From the NCBI GenBank assembly GCA_040755215.1, contig JBFMBG010000004.1, positions 8,235 to 72,234 on the forward strand: 64,000 bases of DNA. The letters are read 5' to 3'. This document shows, piece by piece, positions 32,518 through 39,741 of this stretch (position 1 is the stretch's first letter; each line of letters begins with the position of its first letter). The notes beneath the pieces were generated by a model. The model did no database searches. It was not told where the DNA came from and saw only the letters and a list, made by a program, of their open reading frames with translations. The DNA comes from JAIMBK01 sp040755215. GTDB taxonomy: Bacteria; Bacillota; Desulfotomaculia; Desulfotomaculales; Nap2-2B. A program made the translations under genes and the position numbers.

Positions 32518-33717
32518 TTATTCTTTCGCCGCGGCCGCCAGGGCTTCGGCGGCCAGCCGGCCGACGGTCTTTGTAACCAATTCCCCTCTTTCGTAGATGT
32601 TGATTTCGTGCGGGTCGTTTTGCAAGGACTGCAATTCCCCGGCGGCTTTTGCCGCGCCCAGGCTGCCGAGGAGCGCGGCCGCCTGACCCCGGATTTCCGG
32701 GTGGGGGTTTTGGAGGAAAGGCGTAAAATAAGCGGCTGATTTTTTGATTAAATCCGGCCGCCTCCTGGCGATTTTGCCGACAGCCTCCAGAATTTTGGCC
32801 TGCAACTCCGGATCTCCCCTTTTTTCTTCCAGGAGCTGGTACAGCACCGGGATGTAGCCGGCATAAATGCCCACGGAACGGCTGATGATTTCGCCGATTG
32901 CTTCCATTGCCCCCCAGCCGGAGGCGGCGGTGTCCGTCAAAGAGGTAAACAGGCCCTGGAGGAGCCCGGAAACAAACCGCGGATTTTTTTGGGCGGCCGC
33001 GGCGCAGGCCCGGCCCAGGAATTCGGCCGCCCGGAGACGGGTCAATTCGTCAGCCGAATAAAGCAGGCGCTGCAGGTGCCGGATCGTTTTTTGATCCGGG
33101 CCGGCGCCGGCTAACAGCGGCGCAGGCGTGTATTGTTCCACCAGTTGCGCCACTTCTTCTTTGGTGAAAGTCCTTGCGGCCGGCTCCCGGGCCGGCGCCG
33201 GCGAAGCAGGTTTAACCGGGGCCGGTTGCTGGAGCCGCTGTTCAACGCCCCGGCGGGTGACCTCCTGGATGTCGTCGTGCGGCCTGACGAAATAAAGAGC
33301 CCCGGAGATCTTTCTGCCCTCCCAAAATCCGCCCGGAACAAGCTGATTTGTTTCGTAATCGTAATTCTCCACGATTTTTTCCAGGTAATCTTCCTCCGGC
33401 AGCAAACCCCAGGCCAGATTCCAATCCATGTTGCAGCTGAAGACAAGCGCTTCAATGAAAGCGGCGCCCAGGTTGTGCCCGGTGGCGTCGTAGGCGTAGA
33501 CAGCCCCGCAGGCGCAGCACCCGAGGGGCATCTCCTGCGGCCGGCGGGTTTTCAGTTCTTTTGGTTTTTCCAGCGGAAGGCCGCAGAAAGGACAGGCGGG
33601 TTTGACCGTCAGCTGCCTGGAGAAAAGGCCTCTTTGCCTGGAATCACTTGCTTTTCGCGAATAAAGCCGATCATCCTCGCTGAGCCCGTGAACCGGACGA
33701 CCATGCTTCGTTTTCAT
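32518..33717 (-). CDS. Zinc-ribbon and HEAT-repeat protein, DVU0298-like
   Basis: About 399 residues. Near the N-terminus two CxxC pairs (CPFCGLPL and CCACGAVYAYDATGHNLG) form a zinc ribbon. The second half (about 215-395) is a set of HEAT-like helical repeats (LTRLRAAEFLGRACAAAAQK, HPEIRGQAAALLGSLGAAKA). This matches proteins of unknown function found in sulfate reducers (DVU0298 type, from memory). It may be a sulfite-reduction accessory factor (inference). The start is the ATG after GAGGGGGAG; upstream in-frame codons lack a ribosome site. Confidence 0.75.
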   Translation of the reverse strand: MKTKHGRPVHGLSEDDRLYSRKASDSRQRGLFSRQLTVKPACPFCGLPLEKPKELKTRRPQEMPLGCCACGAVYAYDATGHNLGAAFIEALVFSCNMDWNLAWGLLPEEDYLEKIVENYDYETNQLVPGGFWEGRKISGALYFVRPHDDIQEVTRRGVEQRLQQPAPVKPASPAPAREPAARTFTKEEVAQLVEQYTPAPLLAGAGPDQKTIRHLQRLLYSADELTRLRAAEFLGRACAAAAQKNPRFVSGLLQGLFTSLTDTAASGWGAMEAIGEIISRSVGIYAGYIPVLYQLLEEKRGDPELQAKILEAVGKIARRRPDLIKKSAAYFTPFLQNPHPEIRGQAAALLGSLGAAKAAGELQSLQNDPHEINIYERGELVTKTVGRLAAEALAAAAKE

Positions 33718-33785
33718 ATTTCTCCCCCTCAGCCCTCTATTTTCATGCTTATGGAGAGAATGCAAGTTTCCATGAGCAACTTTCT

Positions 33786-34025
33786 TTAGTCCGGTCCCGG
33801 GATGTCCAGAGTCATGCAGTTCGTCCCTGGGCTGCAGGATTTGGTGGTAAGCTTTGGCTTTTTCCCGCCTTTGCCCATCATATAGTTGGTCTTGCTGATT
33901 ACCCGCTCAAAGGAGGAGGACTTGCAGGCAGGACACTCAACGTTATCCGCTTTCTCGTCCGGGTTTAAGAAAAGTTTTTCAAAAAGCTGGCCGCATTGCA
34001 GACAGCGAAATTCAAAAATCGGCAT
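33786..34025 (-). CDS. FmdB-family zinc-ribbon protein
   Basis: 79 residues. The N-terminal MPIFEFRCLQCGQLFEKLF followed by VECPACKSSSFERVIS is the two-CxxC zinc ribbon of FmdB-type putative regulatory proteins. The tail (GGKKPKLTTKSCSPGTNC) has two more Cys. It lies 68 bases upstream of the HEAT-repeat gene and probably forms an operon with it. Function unknown; FmdB-like genes are frequently found near dsr genes. Confidence 0.85.
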   Translation of the reverse strand: MPIFEFRCLQCGQLFEKLFLNPDEKADNVECPACKSSSFERVISKTNYMMGKGGKKPKLTTKSCSPGTNCMTLDIPGPD

Positions 34026-34599
34026 TATATTCCTCCTTGATAAGAAATATCCATTTAAAATCCCGGGATTGGCTTACCCCTGTCCTAAAGTATATCAGCA
34101 GGCGGTCCGGACGTCAAATCGCCCGCGGGCAAAATTTTCGGATAAATAAGCAGGAATCGGCAGGTCAGTGCCGAAGAGATAGAAGTGGCGAAGCGAAAAA
34201 AAATGTTCTGGAGAAGGATTAATTAGATTAATGACGAATATATGTTATTGGTGTTTGCTTAAAAAAACGGTTCCAGGCAGTTTTTTACGCTTATAGGTTA
34301 GGAGGTGGTCAATTAACCTGAAAAACGGTCTTTTATTCTATACGACGGTGGGGCCTTTCGCCGGCGGTTGATGAGCATCAAGGAACGTTTGTGAAGGCGT
34401 TACCGGGGTTGGTATGTTGCGCAAACCGGTTGGTAAGCTGGTTGCAACACAGGCGGTTAAAGCAGCAAACCAGGTGAATACGCCGGGGTTGGTTAACCGG
34501 CCGAAGTCTCCCGGGAATATCCCGGGAATATGCTGGAGAGCAAATTAAATTAATTACAGGAGGTGTAAATTCCCGGTTTTTTAAACCGGGATATAAGGA
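34026..34599. other. Long leader upstream of the dsrMK operon
   Basis: 574 bases without a clear gene. The part from 34300 to 34560 looks structured or formerly coding. CCGGGGTTGGT is repeated (34403 and 34483), CCCGGGAATAT is tandem (34510-34532), and one frame is open from about 34312 (no normal start) through two adjacent TGA codons at 34369-34374 and on to 34549. A perfect 9-bp hairpin at 34571-34591 lies between the GGAGGTG ribosome site (34559-34565) and the ferredoxin ATG. Upstream parts (34026-34250) show nothing I recognise. Confidence 0.5.
34571..34591 (+). promoter_or_regulatory. Hairpin between ribosome site and start codon
   Basis: TCCCGGTTT-TTT-AAACCGGGA. The good GGAGGTG site is 34 bases from the ATG at 34600; folding of this hairpin would bring it to about 12 bases. 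An in-frame TAA at 34594-34596 rules out an upstream start. Confidence 0.6.
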
Positions 34600-34788
34600 A
34601 TGTTCAGAGTGTCTATTGATCGCGACAAGTGCGAAGGATGCGGAGAATGCGCCGATTCCTGCCCGGCCGGCATTTTGGGCATGGAAGACGGGAAGGCGGC
34701 CGTCGTTGGCGAGCCGGATGAATGTATGGGTTGCGAAACCTGTGTGACTGTTTGCCCCAGCGGCGCGGCCCAGATCGAGGAGTCGTAG
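34600..34788 (+). CDS. 2[4Fe-4S] ferredoxin of the dsrMK operon
   Basis: 62 residues with two regular cluster motifs, CEGCGECADSCPAG (about residue 11) and CMGCETCVTVCPSG (about residue 43). A short soluble ferredoxin, it lies directly before dsrM and dsrK and probably exchanges electrons with DsrK or DsrAB (inference). Its own AAGGA touches the ATG and is too close to act alone; the better ribosome site lies beyond a hairpin. Confidence 0.9.
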   Translation: MFRVSIDRDKCEGCGECADSCPAGILGMEDGKAAVVGEPDECMGCETCVTVCPSGAAQIEES

Positions 34789-34921
34789 CCGGGGAGAGGA
34801 GAAGGGAATTTTTAACCTTAAAGCCGCTTAAATTTCCGTGAAGAGAAGATTTACCCCGGGGTCTTCTTTTTCACGGCGGCTAATTGGCCTTGACCGGAAA
34901 AGCACAGCCGAAAAGAGAGGG

Positions 34922-35746
34922 GTGAACAGCCTGGTGGCATATTTTATCGTCCAGATTCTGCCTTATATTGCGCTCACCATCTTCGGTTTAGGTCTTTTGT
35001 TCCGCCTGGGCCGGTGGGCGGCGGCGCGCCTTTTGGGCACGTCCCACGAGATAACGCTGGCGCCTTTTCCGCAAACGCCCTTTCAGGCAGGCTGGATTTT
35101 TATCCGGGAAATAGCTCTTTTCCGGAATATATTCTTTTTTGAACCCTCCCTTTGGGTAGGCGCGTGGCCCATGCACATCGCCCTGTTCATGGTTTTGGGC
35201 GGGCACGCGGTAGGGTTTTATTTCCTGGGGGAACAGTTTGTCTTTATCGGGATGTCCCCGGAATTAAGCAAATTTATGTCAAATTTGCTGGGTTCCGTAT
35301 TTGGCCTGGTTTTGCTGGCGGGCTTAATTTACCTGCTGATCCGGAGAGTATCCCTGGCCAGGGTAAGGCAAATTTCCAACCCCAGTGATTATCTGCACCT
35401 GGTCCTGTTAATCGCCATCGTTGCCGTCGGCGATTTCATGCGCTATTTTCCGCAGTACGGGATGCACTACGAGGAAGTGTACGAATACTTCAAGGCGCTT
35501 ATTTTCTTGCAGCCGGTGCCGGAATTTGTTTATCACAACGTATTTTTCATTACGCACATGCTGCTGGTGCAAATCTTGATGATTGTTTTCCCGTTCAGCA
35601 AACTGGTTCACCTGTTCGGCATGTTTGCTTTGCGCTGGATTGAAAACCGCGTCCATATAGATCCCGAGCCCGGCCTGCCCAATGTGGACGTTGCCGCCGC
35701 GCGGGCGAAAGGCACGGGTCTGCCTTCTGCCGGCGGCGCTGCGTAA
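34922..35746 (+). CDS. dsrM: DsrM, membrane cytochrome b subunit
   Basis: About 274 residues, a NarI-like di-heme cytochrome b with five to six membrane segments (VAYFIVQILPYIALTIFGLG at the N-terminus, MHIALFMVLGGHAVGFYFLG about residue 80, LVLLIAIVAVGDFMRYF about 160, NVFFITHMLLVQILMIVFPF about 205). His residues in the second and later segments would bind heme. It oxidises menaquinol and passes electrons to DsrK. The start is GTG-AAC-AGC; GTG four codons later is an alternative with better spacing. The 28 N-terminal codons upstream lack family similarity. Confidence 0.88.
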   Translation: MNSLVAYFIVQILPYIALTIFGLGLLFRLGRWAAARLLGTSHEITLAPFPQTPFQAGWIFIREIALFRNIFFFEPSLWVGAWPMHIALFMVLGGHAVGFYFLGEQFVFIGMSPELSKFMSNLLGSVFGLVLLAGLIYLLIRRVSLARVRQISNPSDYLHLVLLIAIVAVGDFMRYFPQYGMHYEEVYEYFKALIFLQPVPEFVYHNVFFITHMLLVQILMIVFPFSKLVHLFGMFALRWIENRVHIDPEPGLPNVDVAAARAKGTGLPSAGGAA

Positions 35747-35764
35747 GGGGGAGGAGTCTAACCT

Positions 35765-37162
35765 ATGCCGACGTATAAAGGAATGGCGCAACCCGCCAAA
35801 GCATCTGCGGAAGATCTCAAAAAGTTAAAAGTGATTCCCGTGCCGGATGAGCAAAAAGTGGCGGAAGCCATCCGGTTAATCGACGAGATGCGCAAAAAAT
35901 TCCGCTCTTTCGTGCTGGCTATGGAGTCCTGTGTCAAATGCGGGGTCTGCGCCGAAAATTGCCATTCCTACCTGGGCACCAGGGATCCGAACAACATTCC
36001 CACCAACCGGGCGGAACTGATCCGGAAAATCTACCGCCGCTACTTTACCCTGGAAGGCCGCTGGTTCGGCAAGCTGGTGGGCGCCGAGGACATGAGCCTG
36101 GACGTTCTCGAACAGTGGTATTCGTATTTCTACCAGTGCACCGAGTGCCGCCGTTGCGGAACAGTGTGTCCCTTCGGAATCGATACCTGCGAAGTGACCA
36201 TGGTCGCCCGCCAGATCCTGTACTGGCTGGGGATCGTGCCCAAGCTTCACGCGGGGGGAGGCTGGGGAATTATCAATGCCGGCAACCAGGGTAATATCAC
36301 CAAGCCGGCGATTGTGGACACCCTGGAATTTCTCAGCGAGGAAGCCAAAGAAGAATTCGGGGTGGACATCCGGTTCCCGGTCGACGAAGAGGCGGACATT
36401 TTATACGTGCCTTCTTCGGCGGACTACTTGTTGAACCCGTATACTTTGATGGGCGCTGCGATGTTCTTCACTTATATCGGGGCCAAATGGACCATTCCCA
36501 GTTTCATGTCCGAGGCGGGAAACTTCGGTCTTTTATTTGACCAGCGGTATTTAATGCGCAATCTTTTTATGCGCCTGCACGATGCGGCGACGACCCTGGG
36601 AGTCAAGAAAATTGTCTGGGGTGAGTGCGGGCACGGCTGGCGCGCGTGGAAAATGTACCTGCCGTATTTTGTCGACAAGCCTTTGCGGTGGGAGATTACC
36701 CACCTGCACGACGAGGTGGCCTATTACATCCGGACGAACCAGTTAAAGCTGGACCCGACCAAAAATTACCAGCCGGTAACGCTCCACGACCCGTGCAATT
36801 ACGTGCGGGCCTGCAGTCCGGACGGTCCTTACGGGCATACGGAAAACATGCGCACCATTATCCGGGCGGTCACCGTGGACTTCCGGGAAATGTACCCCAA
36901 CCGGGAAAGGAATTTTTGCTGCGGCGGCGGTTCGGCCGTGCTGTTCGACGACCCGGAGATGTACCAGAAGCGCATCCAGTTTTCCCAGACGAAGGCCGAC
37001 CAGATCCGGGCGACCGGCGTGGGCAAGGACGGCAACGGCGTCCTTTGCGCGCCCTGTTCCATTTGCAAGGCCCAGTTTTATCCCATGGTGGAAGAACACG
37101 AACTGGGCGTGACGGTTCACGGGCTGATTGACCTGGTGGGGAAGGCGCTGGTCTGGAAGTAG
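35765..37162 (+). CDS. dsrK: DsrK, HdrD-like catalytic subunit
   Basis: 465 residues. Two [4Fe-4S] motifs (CVKCGVCAENCHSY, about residue 57; CTECRRCGTVCPFG, about 126) are followed by CCG domains: GECGHGWRAW (about 285), DPCNYVRAC (about 342), NFCCGGGSAVLF (about 380) and APCSICKAQF. It receives electrons from DsrM and reduces the DsrC trisulfide or disulfide. The gene follows dsrM by 18 bases. No dsrJ, dsrO or dsrP follows, as in Gram-positive sulfate reducers. A paralogue occurs at 16192-17427. Confidence 0.94.
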   Translation: MPTYKGMAQPAKASAEDLKKLKVIPVPDEQKVAEAIRLIDEMRKKFRSFVLAMESCVKCGVCAENCHSYLGTRDPNNIPTNRAELIRKIYRRYFTLEGRWFGKLVGAEDMSLDVLEQWYSYFYQCTECRRCGTVCPFGIDTCEVTMVARQILYWLGIVPKLHAGGGWGIINAGNQGNITKPAIVDTLEFLSEEAKEEFGVDIRFPVDEEADILYVPSSADYLLNPYTLMGAAMFFTYIGAKWTIPSFMSEAGNFGLLFDQRYLMRNLFMRLHDAATTLGVKKIVWGECGHGWRAWKMYLPYFVDKPLRWEITHLHDEVAYYIRTNQLKLDPTKNYQPVTLHDPCNYVRACSPDGPYGHTENMRTIIRAVTVDFREMYPNRERNFCCGGGSAVLFDDPEMYQKRIQFSQTKADQIRATGVGKDGNGVLCAPCSICKAQFYPMVEEHELGVTVHGLIDLVGKALVWK

Positions 37163-37313
37163 GAAGACAGGCAGGGCAGGTTGACGAGCAGAGTGTTTAA
37201 TGGTATTCTTATGGGTGGGAGAGTGGTTGCTTAAGAGTAGAGACAGGCGGGGCTTTGGAAAAGAGAGCGGGTAATTATAAAAAGTAAATTTTCACGGAGG
37301 TGTGCTTTTAATA

Positions 37314-37631
37314 ATGGCATCCATTAACGTTAATGGCGTGGAAATCGAAATTGACGAGGACGGTTTTATCCAGGATCCTGACAAGTGGAACGAGGACGTC
37401 GCGAAGTTCCTGGCGAAGGGCGAAGGCGTCGAAGAAATGGGCGAGGACCACTGGAAAGTGGTTAACTATTTAAGAGATTACTACCTGAAGTTCCAGATTG
37501 CTCCAATGATCCGGAAGCTTTGTAAAGAAACCGGCTTCAGCTTAAAGTACATTTACGAGCTGTTCCCCTCCGGCCCAGCCAAAGGCGCCTGTAAAATTGC
37601 CGGTTTGCCAAAGCCCACCGGCTGCGTATAA
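37314..37631 (+). CDS. dsrC: DsrC, sulfur carrier protein
   Basis: 105 residues ending PSGPAKGACKIAGLPKPTGC plus one Val: the two C-terminal cysteines (CysB in GAC and CysA, the penultimate residue) that carry the trisulfide between DsrAB and DsrK. The N-terminal NVNGVEIEIDEDGFIQDPDK and LRDYYLKFQIAPMIRKLCK fit the family. The ATG is preceded by GGAGGTG 11 bases away; a GTG at 37302 is too near to that site. It has its own terminator. Confidence 0.96.
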   Translation: MASINVNGVEIEIDEDGFIQDPDKWNEDVAKFLAKGEGVEEMGEDHWKVVNYLRDYYLKFQIAPMIRKLCKETGFSLKYIYELFPSGPAKGACKIAGLPKPTGCV

Positions 37632-37675
37632 TCCGTAAAGAAGGCAACCACAAGAAGGTTCGCTGGTTATTTGCG

Positions 37676-37714
37676 CCCGTCCCTGTGAAGCCGAAAAGGG
37701 ACGGGTTTTATTTT
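37676..37714 (+). terminator. Terminator after dsrC
   Basis: A perfect 9-bp stem (CCCGTCCCT/AGGGACGGG) with a 12-base loop, followed by TTTTATTTT. Confidence 0.92.
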
Positions 37715-37722
37715 AGAGTTGC

Positions 37723-37835
37723 CAAAGGCACAAAGGCATAGAGGCACAAAGAGGAAAATCGCCGACACTAAGAAAACATGTTAAACTATTTACTTTGTGC
37801 CTTTGTGCCTGTGCACTTTGTGCCTGTTTTTTTAA
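37723..37835. repeat. GGCACAAAG inverted repeat
   Basis: AAAGGCACAAAGGC units at 37724-37758 face CTTTGTGCCTTTGTGCC units at 37795-37828. The inverted arms surround a 35-base AT-rich centre. Same family as at 13.1, 13.3 and 22.4 kb. Confidence 0.7.
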
Positions 37836-37890
37836 GGCAGCTGCAGTTTTTGCAGCGAGTCTGGCGGAAAAACTGTTTGTTGGAGTGAAG

Positions 37891-39267
37891 ATGATGCGCT
37901 CTCTACCGCGCCTGGTGATCGGAGCGCCCCACGGGCGATCGGGCAAAACAACAGTTACCATCGGGCTTTTGGCTTCCCTGGCCGGCGAAAAGGGGCTGGC
38001 CGTGCAGCCCTTTAAAAAGGGCCCCGATTTTATCGATCCCGGCTGGCTTTCCCGGGTGGCGGGCAGGGAATGCCGGAACCTGGACAGCTTTTTAATGGGC
38101 GCAAAAAAAATTTTGGCCTCTTTTCTCACTTATACCACCGGGGCCGACGTAGGCGTTGTGGAAGGGGCCATGGGCCTGTACGACGGGGTGGATCTCCAGG
38201 GCAGCGGGAGCACGGCGGAGATCGCGAAAATTTTAAAAGCCCCGGTGATTTTGGTGGTTGACTGCACGCGCCTGACCAGGAGCGTGGCGGCCGTGGTGAT
38301 GGGCTTTTTGCATTTTGATCCGGGCGTAAACATTGCCGGGGTGATTTTAAATAAAGTGGCCCGCCCCCGCCACGAGGAAATGCTGCGGGCCGCCCTGAAG
38401 ACGTACTGCGGCGTGCCGGTCCTGGGGGTTATTCCCAAAGGGGAGAAACTCAGCATTCCAGACCGCCACCTGGGCCTGGTGCCGGTGGCCGAGAATGACG
38501 AACTGGCTCAAAAAATCCGGGAAATCGGGCAGACCGCCAGCAAATATCTCGATCTCGACGCACTTTTGAAAACGGCCGGGGAAGCGCCGGCGCTGGCGGG
38601 AGAAGGGTTGCCTTTTCAAAATTGCGCTCCGGTCGCCAAGGCCGCCATCGGCATTTTTAAAGACCGGGCGTTTACCTTTTATTACCCGGAAAATCTGGAG
38701 GCATTAAAAGCATGCGGGGCGGAAATAGCGGTGATCGATTCCCTTCGCGACTCTTTTTTGCCGGCGGTGGATGCCCTTTACCTGGGCGGCGGATTTCCCG
38801 AGATTTTTGCCGCGGAACTGGAGGCCAATGCAGGCTTGCGGAACGCTGTCCGCGAGGCGGTGGAAGCCGGGCTGCCGGTTTACGCCGAGTGCGGCGGGCT
38901 GATGTACCTGGCCCGGAAACTGCACTGGCAGGGGAAAAGCTACCGGATGTCGGGCGCCCTGCCCTTCGATGTTCTGCTCACCGACCGGCCCCAGGGGCAC
39001 GGCTACGAGATTATCGAAACGGTGGGCGAAAACCCCTTTGTTCCGGTGGGCGTGACGATTAAGGCGCACGAGTTTCACCATTCCCGGGTGGTCAACCTCG
39101 ACTGCTCCCGGGTGCGTTTCGCTTTCCGGGTGCGGCGGGGCTGGGGGATCGACGGCCAAAACGACGGCTTGGTGTACAAAAATGTGCTGGCCGCCTACGC
39201 CCACGTTCACGCCCTGGCGGCACCCGACTGGGCCCGCTGGCTGGTGGAAAAGGCCGCCAAACCATAA
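37891..39267 (+). CDS. CbiA/DsrN-type amidase (siroheme or cobyrinate)
   Basis: 458 residues. A P-loop-like ATPase half starts GAPHGRSGKTTVTIGLLASL and includes GPDFIDPGW and EGAMGLYDG. A C-terminal glutamine amidotransferase half has the nucleophile Cys in YAECGGLMYLA (about residue 335) and the His in HEFHHSRV (about 395). The family amidates cobyrinic acid; the dsr-linked form (DsrN) is thought to amidate siroheme for sulfite reductase. Its position behind dsrC supports the DsrN reading, though cobalamin synthesis remains possible. Its stop codon lies inside the antisense of a truncated hicA. Start: second-choice ATG follows immediately in frame. Confidence 0.85.
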   Translation: MMRSLPRLVIGAPHGRSGKTTVTIGLLASLAGEKGLAVQPFKKGPDFIDPGWLSRVAGRECRNLDSFLMGAKKILASFLTYTTGADVGVVEGAMGLYDGVDLQGSGSTAEIAKILKAPVILVVDCTRLTRSVAAVVMGFLHFDPGVNIAGVILNKVARPRHEEMLRAALKTYCGVPVLGVIPKGEKLSIPDRHLGLVPVAENDELAQKIREIGQTASKYLDLDALLKTAGEAPALAGEGLPFQNCAPVAKAAIGIFKDRAFTFYYPENLEALKACGAEIAVIDSLRDSFLPAVDALYLGGGFPEIFAAELEANAGLRNAVREAVEAGLPVYAECGGLMYLARKLHWQGKSYRMSGALPFDVLLTDRPQGHGYEIIETVGENPFVPVGVTIKAHEFHHSRVVNLDCSRVRFAFRVRRGWGIDGQNDGLVYKNVLAAYAHVHALAAPDWARWLVEKAAKP

Positions 39268-39361
39268 ACTCATGACGAGTTCCGCTGTAAGGTCCGCGGA
39301 ACCCCAGCCGGCGAAGACGGCCGATAAATTCCCGGCGTTTACAGGGAGCCCACCGACTCAT
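39261..39361 (-). pseudogene. hicA: Truncated HicA toxin gene
   Basis: The first 33 codons (MSRWAPCKRREFIGRLRRLG then YSGTRHEFMV) match one HicA subfamily, an RNA-binding dsRBD-like mRNA interferase of about 65-75 residues. The similarity stops at FMV, about 39260, where the sequence becomes the antisense of the cbiA/dsrN 3' end. The frame continues open but is shadow sequence. The essential His is present but the last half of the fold is missing, so the toxin should be inactive. It overlaps the hicB 3' end by 23 bases. Confidence 0.75.
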
Positions 39362-39608
39362 AACGAGGTTCCTGGTTGAGGTTGATTTCGTTAATTACCG
39401 GAAGGGGGTGTTTAAGCTTTAATCCCAGCAGGATCCAATCCTCAAGGGTGGAACGAAGTTCGGTTTCACATTCCCGCAATGTCCGTCCGAAAGCTACAAC
39501 GCCTGTACATGCAGGAATGCGCCCGGCAAAAGTGCCATCCTCAAGTCTATCGTAGATGGCTTGAGCCATGCATTGATTGATATAATCCGTAAGAATAAAA
39601 AATGCCAC
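39339..39608 (-). CDS. hicB: HicB-family antitoxin
   Basis: 89 residues. AQAIYDRLEDGTFAGRIPAC then GVVAFGRTLRECETELRSTL is the RNase-H-like HicB core, which normally binds and neutralises HicA. Start GTG nine bases after GGAGG; an internal ATG at residue 14 is an alternative. Its toxin partner downstream is truncated, so this antitoxin appears orphaned. Retention could reflect recent loss or protection against a homologous toxin elsewhere (inference). Confidence 0.82.
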   Translation of the reverse strand: MAFFILTDYINQCMAQAIYDRLEDGTFAGRIPACTGVVAFGRTLRECETELRSTLEDWILLGLKLKHPLPVINEINLNQEPRYESVGSL

Positions 39609-39741
39609 GAGCAAAAACCTCCATATAAAAAAACCAGGATTGGTTATAGATTACCTTAAAAAAAACTATTTTCAAGGGTTATTTGTGTATTTATCAGGTA
39701 CATTCTTATTTAAAGCTACCGCCTCAAAGTGTTTATCCGGA

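Noticed and set aside
34403..34494. T-box leader upstream of the dsrMK operon
   Set aside because: The conserved T-box sequence is absent and the downstream gene is a ferredoxin.
34318..34551. Selenoprotein with two adjacent selenocysteines
   Set aside because: No normal start codon follows the ribosome site, no recognised family matches, and no clear SECIS loop follows the TGA pair. Kept only as an open observation.
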